56,958 bases of DNA from positions 1-56,958 of the forward strand of contig JAFYWV010000089.1 in assembly GCA_017546505.1 (NCBI GenBank). Reading direction: 5' to 3'. This document shows, one piece after another, positions 15,851-24,958 of this stretch. Made by a program: the position numbers and the translations under genes. The stretch is from Bacteroidaceae bacterium (GTDB lineage Bacteria; Bacteroidota; Bacteroidia; Bacteroidales; Bacteroidaceae). Numbering within the stretch: position 1 is the first letter of the stretch; each line of letters begins with the position of its first letter. Below the pieces are notes generated by a model. It saw only the letters and a list, made by a program, of their open reading frames with translations. It was not told where the DNA came from and ran no database searches.

Positions 15851-16804
15851 ATGAAAGGAATTCTGTATTATATCTCATTGTCGTTGCTGTTTGTCCTGAA
15901 CAAACTGCCTTTTTTTGTTCTATACATTCTCTCGGATATTATATACTTTCTTGTTTATTATCTGGTGCGTTATCGTAGAAAGATTGTGCGGGATAATCTG
16001 GTAAAATCCTTTCCCGAGAAGAGTTTGAAGGAGATAAAGAGTATTGAACGTAAATTCTACTCTGTGCTGTGCGACTATTTTGTCGAGACGATAAAGCTGT
16101 ATGGCTTGAGTGAAAAGCAGATATCCAAGAGGATGGTTTTTACGGGGGTCGAGGATGTTAACCGTATGTTGTCCGAGGGGCGTTCGTGTGTCTGCTATAT
16201 GGGACATTTTATAAATTGGGAGTATGCCACTTCTATTCCTCTTCATTTCAATCCCGAGAATGTGGTTATTGGAGATATTTACCATCCGCTCGAAAACAAG
16301 CGTTTCGATGCTTTGATGAAAAAGATGCGCGAGCAGTATGGGGCTGAAGCTATAACGATGGCTAATACCTTGCGTAGGATAGTGCAGATTTTAAAGGATA
16401 AGAAACAATATCTGATAGGTTTCATCGCCGACCAGGTTCCTACGTGGGAGTCTATAAACTATTGGCTTGATTTTCTGCACCGAGAGACACCTGTCTTTAC
16501 CGGAACAGAGAAGATTGCACAGCGTACACAGGCAGCGCTTTTCTTTTTAAGGTATAAGCGTGTGAAACGTGGTTATTACACAGCACATTTTGAGCTGTTT
16601 GCCGAGGATGCGTCCAAGATGCCTGAATACGGGCCTACCAACCGCTATTATGAGTTGCTTGAGAAGGAGATAAAGGAAAATCCGGAGTTGTGGCTATGGA
16701 CTCACAATAGATGGAAACGCACCCGTGCAGCCTATGAGCAGCACGAACAGTTGCGTGCCGAGGGGCGCAAGCGCCTGTATAAAAATGATGACCCGAGTGC
16801 TTGA
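15851..16804 (+). CDS. Lipid A biosynthesis acyltransferase, LpxL/HtrB family
   Basis: Adds a secondary acyl chain to the lipid A precursor at the inner membrane. The 317-residue protein has an N-terminal membrane anchor (ILYYISLSLLFVLNKLPFFVLYILSD) and the family's HX4(D/E) active site in MGHFINWE. A conserved IGFIADQVP block and the C-terminal WLWTHNRWKRTR also fit. The ATG at 15851 is preferred over 15824 because MKGILYY matches the usual family start. The upstream ATG would add nine residues before the anchor. It could also act on another glycolipid. Confidence 0.87.
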   Translation: MKGILYYISLSLLFVLNKLPFFVLYILSDIIYFLVYYLVRYRRKIVRDNLVKSFPEKSLKEIKSIERKFYSVLCDYFVETIKLYGLSEKQISKRMVFTGVEDVNRMLSEGRSCVCYMGHFINWEYATSIPLHFNPENVVIGDIYHPLENKRFDALMKKMREQYGAEAITMANTLRRIVQILKDKKQYLIGFIADQVPTWESINYWLDFLHRETPVFTGTEKIAQRTQAALFFLRYKRVKRGYYTAHFELFAEDASKMPEYGPTNRYYELLEKEIKENPELWLWTHNRWKRTRAAYEQHEQLRAEGRKRLYKNDDPSA

Positions 16805-16822
16805 TTTTGCCGGTTGTGATGT

Positions 16823-17671
16823 CTAGAAAACGGCTCTGAAGACTCTAATGCCGGTGTGGCGTTTGTTTCTGATGATATAGTCACGAAAGGGCTCGGTCTC
16901 TTTTGTGACTTTTTCTTTTCCGCTTGATGCGTGAAAGAGGCACAGTGTGCCTTCATTGTAGTAAACAAAGCCTATGTGTGTTACGTCTAGCCCTTGAATG
17001 GATGTTGTTATGGCTATAATGTCTCCGTTTTTGATGTTCTCGTCTCCGTTCGTGCCTATACTATCCTTTGGTATATAACTGACCTCTATGTCTCGGTAGG
17101 GGTTCTCCAAACTTTCGATCTCCTTTACAAGGTGAGGGTTTTCGGCAAGTATGGGGTAACTGTTTGGGTGGGTGCTCATAAAGTTAAGGGTGAGGGGCTG
17201 TTTGTTGCTGCTGATGTGTGATGTCACATCTTCAATAATGCCTTTTTGTGCATTGTCGGCCACCCACCAGCTAATATAATGCAGACGGCTTGTATAGCCG
17301 TTGTTCTTGCCGTTGCGGTAACGTATCCTCTCGAGGTTGCGACAGACGTCGTTGAAATGTGTGCTGCCTTCATCGGCTGTCATTGCAATTGCAAGAACCA
17401 GTTCTACAAAGGTGGTGCAGTCCAGTTTTGTGCAACTGATGAACAGCGGTTCTTCAATACCTTGCTCCAATGTGCCGGCTATATATTTCTCGCCTATGAG
17501 TTTGTCGGCAATGGCTATGAGCAGTTCGCCGGTGTTGTTGCTTTTGTTGTGCTCCACGCTGTGCAGGATATGTTCAATTCTGGTGCTGTCTGCTTTTTCG
17601 TAGACTTTTTTCTGTGCCATAGCCACAATTGGTACCAGGGCGTAAAATATTATTGCAAATACTCTTTTCAC
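16823..17671 (-). CDS. DUF1460 protein, predicted periplasmic N-acetylmuramoyl-L-alanine amidase
   Basis: A 282-residue exported protein of the DUF1460 family, an NlpC/P60-related fold reported to include peptidoglycan amidases. It has a signal peptide (to AMAQ, residue 20), the probable nucleophile C85 in KLDCTTFVELVLA, and a later histidine in VTHIGFVYY followed by FHASSGK, giving a cysteine/histidine active site. It probably takes part in cell-wall turnover or recycling. It stands alone, convergent with the acyltransferase gene and divergent from the DUF5103 gene. Confidence 0.82.
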   Translation of the reverse strand: MKRVFAIIFYALVPIVAMAQKKVYEKADSTRIEHILHSVEHNKSNNTGELLIAIADKLIGEKYIAGTLEQGIEEPLFISCTKLDCTTFVELVLAIAMTADEGSTHFNDVCRNLERIRYRNGKNNGYTSRLHYISWWVADNAQKGIIEDVTSHISSNKQPLTLNFMSTHPNSYPILAENPHLVKEIESLENPYRDIEVSYIPKDSIGTNGDENIKNGDIIAITTSIQGLDVTHIGFVYYNEGTLCLFHASSGKEKVTKETEPFRDYIIRNKRHTGIRVFRAVF

Positions 17672-17712
17672 GTTGCTTTTAGTTACTGTGTATCATAAAT
17701 TATGTAAATATA

Positions 17713-17743
17713 CAAAAATATTGTTTTTAAATGCTTATCTTCG
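17713..17743. promoter_or_regulatory. Divergent -7 boxes for the DUF1460 and DUF5103 genes
   Basis: CAAAAATA (17713-17720) is TATTTTTG on the minus strand for the amidase gene. TATCTTCG (17736-17743) is the plus-strand -7 box for the DUF5103 gene, 18 bases before its ATG. Confidence 0.5.
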
Positions 17744-17760
17744 CTATATAAAAAACGGAT

Positions 17761-19005
17761 ATGCTTAGAAGTGTTGTAATTAGCCTTGCTTTGTTTGTGG
17801 TGCTGGCTGTCAATGCGCAGTCTTCACGTTCTTTTCTGCCGTCGGTGCGCTCTGCGCAGGTGCTGCTTAACGGTGAGTGGGGAACGTTGCCTGTTATGCG
17901 TTTGGGTGGAGATGATATGTTGCATTTTTCGTTTGATGAGTTGTCTCATATATATCACCGTTACACCTATCGTGTCGTTCATTGCAATGCCGATTGGTCT
18001 CCTTCTGATTTGTTGGAGATTGATTATATTGAGGGTTTTAACGATGTCCTCATAGAAGAATGGGAGAATTCAGTAAACACAAATCAATTATATACGCACT
18101 ATGCGTTTACTATCCCCAATGAAAATATGTCGCTTAAACTCTCGGGCAATTATCGTGTGGAAGTATTTGATGATGAGGCCGAAGAAGATGTACCCGTTGC
18201 GTCGTTTGACTTTTCGGTTGTTGAGCCTCTTGTCTCATTCGAGGCCGGGGTGAGCGGTGATACTGATATCTCTTTCAACGAGAGGCATCAACAGGTGTCG
18301 TTTGCAGTGCATTACCCATCTTTTGTCTCTTCTCCGTCCGCAGAATTGAAAGCTGTTGTCTATCAGAACGGCAGGCGCGACAATGTGGTGCGGGACATTC
18401 TTCCAACATATATCACAAATGGGGTGGTTGAATATGTGAATAATGAAAAATTGATATTTGACGCCGGTAATGAGTATAGGCGCTTTGAGATTACTGACCC
18501 GAATTCTCCGGGTGAAGGTGTTGAAGAGGTTGTTTATGCAGGTGGCTTGTATAATGTGATTCTGTATATGGACAAGCCTCGTGTTTCTCATTCGAATTAT
18601 CGTGATGAGAACGGTCGTTTTCTGGTAAATACATTTGAGGGGTTCGGAACGCAAATTGAGGCCGATTATGTCAATGTGCATTTTGCGCTTGATGTTCCCC
18701 GTATTGCTGACGGTGAGCTTTATCTGCTTGGTGATTTTTGCGGTAATGGGTTTACACCTGCCAACAAACTCAGTTATGATGATGAGGATGGTTACTATTT
18801 CACATCACAGCTTTTGAAGATGGGGGTATACAACTATCGTTATCTATGGCTGTCGTCAGTGAACGGAAAGGTGCTTGATGCTCCGGCCGATGGTAATTTT
18901 TATGAAACGGAGAATGAATATTCCATATACATATATTACAGAGGTATTGGTGACAGAGCAGACAGGTTGTTGGGAGTGCACTCTGTTGTGTATGGAGCGA
19001 GATGA
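17761..19005 (+). CDS. DUF5103 protein, T9SS plug-protein family
   Basis: A 414-residue exported protein with a signal peptide ending NAQ (residue 20), an N-terminal beta domain and a C-terminal immunoglobulin-like domain (about 300-390, LYLLGDFCGNGFTPANKLSYDD...GVYNYRYLW). The family includes the Plug protein that closes the SprA channel of the type IX secretion system in Flavobacterium. Homologues also occur in Bacteroidales, so presence alone does not prove a working T9SS. No other T9SS gene is in this window, but a cargo-type sorting tail is encoded at 3748-4206. Monocistronic, ended by a strong hairpin. Confidence 0.8.
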   Translation: MLRSVVISLALFVVLAVNAQSSRSFLPSVRSAQVLLNGEWGTLPVMRLGGDDMLHFSFDELSHIYHRYTYRVVHCNADWSPSDLLEIDYIEGFNDVLIEEWENSVNTNQLYTHYAFTIPNENMSLKLSGNYRVEVFDDEAEEDVPVASFDFSVVEPLVSFEAGVSGDTDISFNERHQQVSFAVHYPSFVSSPSAELKAVVYQNGRRDNVVRDILPTYITNGVVEYVNNEKLIFDAGNEYRRFEITDPNSPGEGVEEVVYAGGLYNVILYMDKPRVSHSNYRDENGRFLVNTFEGFGTQIEADYVNVHFALDVPRIADGELYLLGDFCGNGFTPANKLSYDDEDGYYFTSQLLKMGVYNYRYLWLSSVNGKVLDAPADGNFYETENEYSIYIYYRGIGDRADRLLGVHSVVYGAR

Positions 19006-19023
19006 TGTTGGGTAACTACATAT

Positions 19024-19068
19024 ATTACCACAGCGGGCAATACTATTTGTATTGCCCGCTGTGGTAAT
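19024..19068. terminator. Bidirectional terminator between the DUF5103 gene and the WecA-like gene
   Basis: A perfect 20-base stem (19024-19043 with 19049-19068) and a 5-base loop, placed between two convergent genes. Confidence 0.85.
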
Positions 19069-19076
19069 AATGTTAC

Positions 19077-20246
19077 TTATAATTTGTCAATCATTTGTTG
19101 AATTGTGTGCCATATTCCTTTCTTTTCAATATGCAATATTTTTGCTATGCTCTTGAATGTTGCAAGTGCTTTTGTATTCTTCTCTATTTGTCGTTTTGCA
19201 TACCAATAGAAAACGAATGTGAACAGGAAACTTGTTGCCACGACAATATATAACTGCGCATCAACAGATGCTCCTAATTTGTACGAGAGAAACCATATTG
19301 CAACTACAATGAAATTGAGTGACAAGATTGAGATGGTTGTGCCTATGTGTGAGAATCCCAAGTCGATAAACATATGGTGCAGGTGTGTCTTGTCCGGGTA
19401 AAAGATTGGCTTCTTGTTGATGAAACGGGTTGACATAACTCGCAGTGTGTCCGAAACTGGTATTGACAAGACGGCCAATGCAAACGGTATAAGTCCCAGG
19501 CCTTTTGCAACAATCAGGTTGCAACCTGATTTTACATCGAGAATGTTTATGACAAACATTGCCAACATCGTTCCTATTACAAGTGTTCCTCCGTCGCCTA
19601 TGAACATTTTTGTGCTTTGCCCGAATACATTGTGCAAAAAGAAGGGGATGATGGCTCCGGCTGCGGACAACGCAAATAATGTCATTGGTTGGTTGCCTGT
19701 GACGTAGAAGAATATTGCAAAGAGCACTGATGACATAAAACAGTAGCCCGATGACAAGCCATTGACACCGTCTATGAGGTTTATGGCATTTATTATTCCA
19801 ACTGCTGCAAAAATAGTCAGCGCATACGAAACCCACAGGGGGATTGCTCCTATGCCCCATAGACCCCAGAAACAGTTTATTGATGAATTGTTTGCGTACA
19901 TAAACCAAGCGACGACGATTATCTCTATCAGAAAACGTATGCTTGGTGACAGACCGATAATATCGTCTGTAGTGCCGATGTACAGCATAATCAGCATTGC
20001 TGCTATAAAGATGAATGTGTGGGCGTTGTTTAACATTGCAGGTGAACAGCAAAGCCCAATGATTATTCCAAAGAACACTGCAACACCGCCCAGAACGGGC
20101 ACGGGATTGCGTTGGAGTTTTCTTGCATCGGGGTTGTCAACAATGTTTTTCAGTATTGCTATATTAAGAACTTTAGGGTGTATCCATAGAGTTCCTGCAA
20201 AAGCCAAAAAAGCTGGCAATATGATGTTTACGATATTTTCTGACAT
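19077..20246 (-). CDS. WecA/MraY-family undecaprenyl-phosphate sugar-1-phosphate transferase
   Basis: Transfers a sugar-1-phosphate, probably N-acetylglucosamine or similar, from a UDP-sugar to undecaprenyl phosphate, starting a surface polysaccharide or O-antigen. The 389-residue polytopic protein has about ten membrane helices and the family motifs: D94-D95 in TTDDIIGL, NAINLIDGVNGL (D159), FIGDGGT, and the histidine-rich KTHLHHMFIDLGF typical of the WecA branch rather than MraY. A nucleotide-sugar gene (mannose-1-phosphate guanylyltransferase) is next, divergently transcribed. A -7 box lies at 20288-20295 (TATTTTTG on the minus strand). Confidence 0.88.
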   Translation of the reverse strand: MSENIVNIILPAFLAFAGTLWIHPKVLNIAILKNIVDNPDARKLQRNPVPVLGGVAVFFGIIIGLCCSPAMLNNAHTFIFIAAMLIMLYIGTTDDIIGLSPSIRFLIEIIVVAWFMYANNSSINCFWGLWGIGAIPLWVSYALTIFAAVGIINAINLIDGVNGLSSGYCFMSSVLFAIFFYVTGNQPMTLFALSAAGAIIPFFLHNVFGQSTKMFIGDGGTLVIGTMLAMFVINILDVKSGCNLIVAKGLGLIPFALAVLSIPVSDTLRVMSTRFINKKPIFYPDKTHLHHMFIDLGFSHIGTTISILSLNFIVVAIWFLSYKLGASVDAQLYIVVATSFLFTFVFYWYAKRQIEKNTKALATFKSIAKILHIEKKGIWHTIQQMIDKL

Positions 20247-20404
20247 AACAAAAATGGATTTTTAAAAATCTCTAATTTTTATTTTTACAAAAATAACCAT
20301 TTTTTTTCTAAAGAAAAGGGATTTGATTTATTTTTCGGTAAATTCTGTATTTTCTCTGATAAAAAGCTAATAATCTTCTATATTATAATAATTTGTATTT
20401 CTAG

Positions 20405-20435
20405 TTGTGTTGTTTACTGTTTTTATATACCTTTG
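20405..20435 (+). promoter_or_regulatory. Promoter of the mannose-1-phosphate guanylyltransferase gene
   Basis: TTG at 20405-20407 and TACCTTTG at 20428-20435 with a 20-base spacer, about 70 bases before the ATG. The rest of the A/T-rich gap 20247-20503 shows nothing else recognisable. Confidence 0.6.
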
Positions 20436-20503
20436 CATAGGTTTTATTGTTTTTGATAACAAAAGCATAGTGTGCTTTGTTGAAAAAAAATTAATGAGTA
20501 GAT

Positions 20504-21568
20504 ATGGCAAGTCTTAATCATCTGGTGATTATGGCGGGTGGAGTAGGGAGCCGTTTTTGGCCTATGAGTACCGCTGATTGTCCCAAACAGTTTATTGATG
20601 TGTTGGGGTGTGGTAGGTCGTTGTTGCAGCTTACTGTTGACCGTTTTGCCGGAATTTGTCCGGTTGAGAATATATGGGTGCTCACGAATGAAAAGTATGC
20701 TCCGATTGTAAAGGAACAACTGCCGATGATATTGGAGGATAATATATTGAAAGAGCCTTGTCGTCGCAACACTGCACCCTGTATCGCTTATGCCGCGTGG
20801 AAGATAAAGAAACGCTGTCCTAATGCGAATATGGTTGTTACCCCCAGTGACCACTTTGTTGCTGATGTACCGGAATTTCAACGTGTAATAAAGTCGTCGC
20901 TCAATTTTGTTGCCGACTCGGATGCTATTTTGACTTTGGGAGTAAAACCGACACGTCCCGAGACCGGGTATGGTTACATAGAGGCTGTTCTGGGTAGTGC
21001 GTCGTTGGCAAACAAAGAAATTTTCCGTGTCGATTCTTTCAAAGAGAAACCATCATTGGAGGTTGCTCAGTCGTATGTTGCCAAGAATAATTTCTATTGG
21101 AATTCCGGTATCTTTATCTGGAATGTATCGACAATAGTTAATGCTTTCAGAATATATCAGTCTCCGATTGCTTCAATTTTTGAATCGTTGACGCCTTACT
21201 ATTATACAGATGAAGAACAGGAAAAATTGAATAGCTGTTTCCCTGATTGTCGTAGTATCTCTGTCGATTATGCGATAATGGAACGTGCTGAAGAGATTTT
21301 TGTTTTCCCATCAAACTTTGGCTGGAGTGACCTTGGTACTTGGATGTCATTGTATTGCAATGTCCCCAAGGATGTGAACGGCAATGTAGCTTTGGGTGGT
21401 GACGTGAAATTTGCCGATGCACATAACTGCATTGTGAACAGTCGTGGTATGAAGAGTGTGGTGGTGATTGGCATTGATGATTGTATCGTTGCCGAGAAAG
21501 AGGGGAATTTGTTGGTGTGTAAAATATCTGATGAAAATCGTATAAAGGAGTTCTCTGAAGAGAAATGA
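20504..21568 (+). CDS. manC: Mannose-1-phosphate guanylyltransferase
   Basis: Makes GDP-mannose from mannose-1-phosphate and GTP for surface glycans. The 354-residue cytoplasmic protein has the nucleotidyltransferase signature GGVGSRFWP (12-20) with PKQF following, the TPSDHFV metal/nucleotide block, FKEKP for the catalytic lysine, and NSGIFIWN. It is the short form without the phosphomannose isomerase domain. It lies divergent from the WecA-like gene. The symbol follows the common usage for this family, where rfbM or manC are both in use. Confidence 0.9.
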   Translation: MASLNHLVIMAGGVGSRFWPMSTADCPKQFIDVLGCGRSLLQLTVDRFAGICPVENIWVLTNEKYAPIVKEQLPMILEDNILKEPCRRNTAPCIAYAAWKIKKRCPNANMVVTPSDHFVADVPEFQRVIKSSLNFVADSDAILTLGVKPTRPETGYGYIEAVLGSASLANKEIFRVDSFKEKPSLEVAQSYVAKNNFYWNSGIFIWNVSTIVNAFRIYQSPIASIFESLTPYYYTDEEQEKLNSCFPDCRSISVDYAIMERAEEIFVFPSNFGWSDLGTWMSLYCNVPKDVNGNVALGGDVKFADAHNCIVNSRGMKSVVVIGIDDCIVAEKEGNLLVCKISDENRIKEFSEEK

Positions 21569-21618
21569 TTATAAAATGATAATGTCCAAGGTCGTAGCTT
21601 TGGTTCTTATAACAATTT

Positions 21619-21643
21619 TGGGGTGACTCTTTGGAGTTGCCCC
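21619..21643. terminator. Hairpin between manC and the TPR gene
   Basis: GGGGTGACTC pairs with GAGTTGCCCC (with two G-T pairs) around a TTTG loop, followed by a T-rich stretch. It ends one base before the convergent TPR gene's stop codon. Confidence 0.7.
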
Positions 21644-21644
21644 T

Positions 21645-23051
21645 TTATTGTTCTATTTGGCTTGTGAATGCCTGTGAACTGATGTTGGCGTTGTATGGGA
21701 CGTCGAATAGCTCGAACAGGGTGTTTGAACGGCCGTCGAGCGCATTTTCTATGTATTGTATTGCTTCGTCTTTTTTGCCTGCTGTCCACAAAATGTGAGC
21801 AAGGTAGGCGTCAATGTCGGCTTTGTCGTAGCTTAGGTCGCGGCAGTATTTTAGCACCCTTTTGCCCAATTCAGGGTGGTGGTGGTTGACAAGGTGTACT
21901 CCAAGTTTGTAAAGGGTCTCTTCGGTGCTCCACTCTTTGGTTTCTATGATATTCATATCATCGAACGTGAGATTTTCCTTGTCGCGCAGTTCGTATAGGT
22001 GATTTCCGGTTAACACCAATTGTTTCATATTGTCTGGGTGCATAAGAAGTGCCATTGACATTGCATCGTCTGCAACCGACTTCTCTCCCGAAATGTCCAG
22101 CAGTATTGCTTTGTTTATTCTAGCAAGCATCATTGCAATGGTGCCTTCCTGTGCATTGCTGATGGCTATGTCGAATGCATTTATAGCATCGTTAAGCAAT
22201 CCCTGACGGTAATGGCATAGCCCGATGTAGAAAATAGGCGTTACGGTGTTCTTGTACTTCTCGGCAAGTGTGGCAAAGATTTTCTTTGCAGAATCGTAGT
22301 CGCGCAGATAGTAGTAGCAGTATGCTTGCATCATATACGAGTATTCAATATCTTCGTTTATGGCGCTTTCGTATTCGAAACACTCCAGGCTCTTGCCGAA
22401 CTTCTTTACCATATAGTATATGTGTCCCAACTGTTCCCAATAGAATGTAGAGTAGGAGTTGTCGTCAAGCAATTCGTTGTATATTTTTACTGCTTCGTTG
22501 ATGCGTTGGAGTTCTATCAGACACTCAGCCTTGACCTCATACAGGCTTATCTGGTGTGGGGCGGCTTTCAGTGCCGTTTCGCATATTTCCAATGCGTCGA
22601 GTGCAAAGCCGCAGTCCAACAGTATCTCAAGGCCTTCGTATATGCTCTCTTGTCCGGGTGTGGATTTTTGCAACAGCTCTATTGCTATGTCGTGGGCTTG
22701 CCTGAACTTTCTTAAAGCGACCATTATCTCTGCCTTGATGCTCAATGCTTCCAGTTCGTCAACATACTTCAGTTCACCGAACAGTTCCAGGGCTTTTTCG
22801 GGATCGCCGTTGTAGAGCAGTAGCTTGATGCCCATTTTGATATTCTCGGGAGCTGTGGGGTGCAACCGCCTTGCAGCATCGAGTATGTTGGCTGCTTCGT
22901 CACTTTTGTCTACGGATAGGTAGTACGACAACAGGTCCACGAACTCATCTATGCCAAAATATGAGTTTATCCCAAGTCTTGTGGAATTCTCATATTTGGC
23001 AAGAAGTTCGCGGAATTCAGGAGATTCAAAATATCCTTTGTCGTAATTCAT
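21645..23051 (-). CDS. Tetratricopeptide-repeat protein
   Basis: A 468-residue all-helical protein without signal peptide, made of about 11-12 TPR-like helical pairs such as NAYDSAKKIFATLAEKY-type and LLNDAINAFDIAISNAQ segments. It probably acts as a cytoplasmic protein-protein scaffold; no enzymatic motif is seen. The start MNYDKGYF at 23051 is chosen because the longer frame reads antisense-like, arginine/proline-rich sequence overlapping glnS. It lies 26 bases after glnS on the same strand, so cotranscription is likely. Function is not known. Confidence 0.82.
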   Translation of the reverse strand: MNYDKGYFESPEFRELLAKYENSTRLGINSYFGIDEFVDLLSYYLSVDKSDEAANILDAARRLHPTAPENIKMGIKLLLYNGDPEKALELFGELKYVDELEALSIKAEIMVALRKFRQAHDIAIELLQKSTPGQESIYEGLEILLDCGFALDALEICETALKAAPHQISLYEVKAECLIELQRINEAVKIYNELLDDNSYSTFYWEQLGHIYYMVKKFGKSLECFEYESAINEDIEYSYMMQAYCYYYLRDYDSAKKIFATLAEKYKNTVTPIFYIGLCHYRQGLLNDAINAFDIAISNAQEGTIAMMLARINKAILLDISGEKSVADDAMSMALLMHPDNMKQLVLTGNHLYELRDKENLTFDDMNIIETKEWSTEETLYKLGVHLVNHHHPELGKRVLKYCRDLSYDKADIDAYLAHILWTAGKKDEAIQYIENALDGRSNTLFELFDVPYNANISSQAFTSQIEQ

Positions 23052-23077
23052 TGCTACCGTTGAGTGTTGACAGACAA

Positions 23078-24820
23078 TTATTTCCCTTTCAATTTGTTCC
23101 AGGTGTCTTTCAATGACACGGTGCGGTTGAAGATGAGGTTGCCCGGTGTTGATGCGGGGTCGATGTTGAAATATCCGATACGCTGGAACTGCAGGTAGTC
23201 GAGTGGCTTGCCTTGGGCAAGGTATTTCTCGACCTTGCAATTCTTGAGCACCTTGAGCGAGTCGGGATTAATCATCTCTTTCATTGCAGTGAGTGCATCG
23301 CAGTTCTTTGCTTCACGTATTGCAGCCATCTCGTCGCGTGGGTTTTCGGCGCTCCACAAACGGTCATAGAGACGCACCTCGGCATCAAGGCAATGGCGAC
23401 GGCTCACCCAGTGGATTGTGCTCTTAACCTTGCGGTTGGCATCGGCCTCGCCGGTCTTTGTCTGTGGAATGTATTCGCAGAGTACCTCTGTTACGTTGCC
23501 GTTCTCGTCCTTGTTGCAGCCTGTGCAAAGGACGATGTAAGCGTTCTTGAGACGTACTTCGCGACCGGGAGTGAGACGGAAATAGTTCTTTGGTGCATCT
23601 TCCATAAAGTCATCGCTCTCAATCCATAGTTCGCGGCAGAACTCGATGGTGTGTGTGCCGTCCTCGGGGCGCTCTGGGTTGTTTATGGCTGTCAGTTCCT
23701 CGACCATCTCCTCGGGGTAGTTGGTGATTGTGAGCTTTACGGGGTTTATGACAGCCGAAACACGTGTGGCGCGGCTGTTGAGGTCTTCGCGTACGGCACT
23801 CTCAAGCAGTGCAAAGTCATTTAGCGCATCGTATGTTGTGTAACCTATCTTATCGACAAAATTTCTTATAGACTCGGGTGAATAGCCGCGACGTCGGAAA
23901 CCGCAGAGTGTCGGCATACGGGGGTCGTCCCAGCCGTTAACAAGGCCCTCTTTCACAAGTATCAGCAGGTTGCGTTTGCTCATAAGTGTGTAGTTGAGGT
24001 TCAGCTTGTTGAACTCATACTGACGCGGGCGGTTGTCATCCAGGTCTTTACCATCCTTTACCCAATCCACGAACAGGTCGTACAACGGGCGATGAGGCAC
24101 GAATTCCAATGTACACAGTGAGTGTGTAACGCCTTCGAAATAGTCGCTTTGTCCGTGCGCGAAGTCGTACATTGGGTATGCTTTCCACTTTTCGCCTGTG
24201 CGGTGGTGTGCCGCCTTTACGACACGGTATATGATAGGGTCGCGGAAGTGCATATTGGGGCTTGCCATATCAATCTTTGCGCGTAGCACCATCTTGCCCT
24301 CCTCAATCTCGCCTGTGTTCATCTTCTGGAACAGCTCAAGGCTCTCCTCAATGGGGCGGTTGCGGTAAGGGCTGTCTGTTCCTGGCTGGGTGGGTGTGCC
24401 TTTCTGCTCGGCAATCTGCTCGGCGCTCTGCTCGTCGATGTATGCCTTGCCCTCTTTGATGAGCTTGATGGCAAAATCCCAAAGCTGGTCGAAGTAGTCC
24501 GATGCATAATATACGTTGGCCCAATCGAAACCAAGCCATTTGATGTCCTCCATAATTGCGTCTACATACTCCACATCCTCCTTTGTCGGGTTGGTGTCGT
24601 CGAAGCGTAGGTTGCATATACCATTATACTTCTGTGCCATACCAAAGTCCATACATATTGCCTTTGCGTGGCCAATGTGAAGGTAACCGTTTGGTTCGGG
24701 CGGGAAACGTGTCTGTACTTTTGAGCCGTTCTTGCCTTTTTCAAGGTCGTTTACAATAATCTGCTCTATAAAACTGATGCTTTTTTTCTCGTTCTTTTCA
24801 GTTTCGTTTGTTGTAGTCAT
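23078..24820 (-). CDS. glnS: Glutaminyl-tRNA synthetase
   Basis: Charges tRNA-Gln directly with glutamine, so the organism need not use the amidotransferase route for this tRNA. The 580-residue class I synthetase has PPEPNGYLHIGHAKAI (HIGH motif, about 42-57), a LMSKR (KMSKS-like) signature, RFDDTNP, and the two beta-barrel anticodon-binding domains in the C-terminal third. Length is typical. The TPR gene follows on the same strand. Confidence 0.96.
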   Translation of the reverse strand: MTTTNETEKNEKKSISFIEQIIVNDLEKGKNGSKVQTRFPPEPNGYLHIGHAKAICMDFGMAQKYNGICNLRFDDTNPTKEDVEYVDAIMEDIKWLGFDWANVYYASDYFDQLWDFAIKLIKEGKAYIDEQSAEQIAEQKGTPTQPGTDSPYRNRPIEESLELFQKMNTGEIEEGKMVLRAKIDMASPNMHFRDPIIYRVVKAAHHRTGEKWKAYPMYDFAHGQSDYFEGVTHSLCTLEFVPHRPLYDLFVDWVKDGKDLDDNRPRQYEFNKLNLNYTLMSKRNLLILVKEGLVNGWDDPRMPTLCGFRRRGYSPESIRNFVDKIGYTTYDALNDFALLESAVREDLNSRATRVSAVINPVKLTITNYPEEMVEELTAINNPERPEDGTHTIEFCRELWIESDDFMEDAPKNYFRLTPGREVRLKNAYIVLCTGCNKDENGNVTEVLCEYIPQTKTGEADANRKVKSTIHWVSRRHCLDAEVRLYDRLWSAENPRDEMAAIREAKNCDALTAMKEMINPDSLKVLKNCKVEKYLAQGKPLDYLQFQRIGYFNIDPASTPGNLIFNRTVSLKDTWNKLKGK

Positions 24821-24926
24821 CGTTGTATATCGTTTTTTTGATTCGTATTCTTCCTAATATCTCGCGAATTTAACTAATAAATCCGTAAAATCCATAAAAA
24901 TGTCGGATTATTCGGATTTTTATAGT

Positions 24927-24934
24927 TATCTTCG
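24927..24934 (+). promoter_or_regulatory. -7 box of the GT-B glycosyltransferase gene
   Basis: TATCTTCG lies 24 bases before the ATG at 24959. No clear -33 element. Confidence 0.45.
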
Positions 24935-24958
24935 CTTCAGACACATCTTTTTTAGTTG

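Noticed and set aside
19261-20052. A 263-residue minus-strand frame inside the WecA-like gene
   Set aside because: It is rich in H, R and C, has no membrane pattern and lies in another frame of a well-supported gene.
21645-23240. The longer version of the TPR gene starting at 23240
   Set aside because: The extra 63 residues read opposite-like, R/P/Q-rich sequence within glnS; the start at 23051 begins a normal helical protein.
23078-24820. Possible glutamyl- rather than glutaminyl-tRNA synthetase
   Set aside because: Length, PPEPNGYLHIGHAKAI and the two beta-barrel C-terminal domains fit GlnRS; GluRS of bacteria has a helical anticodon domain.
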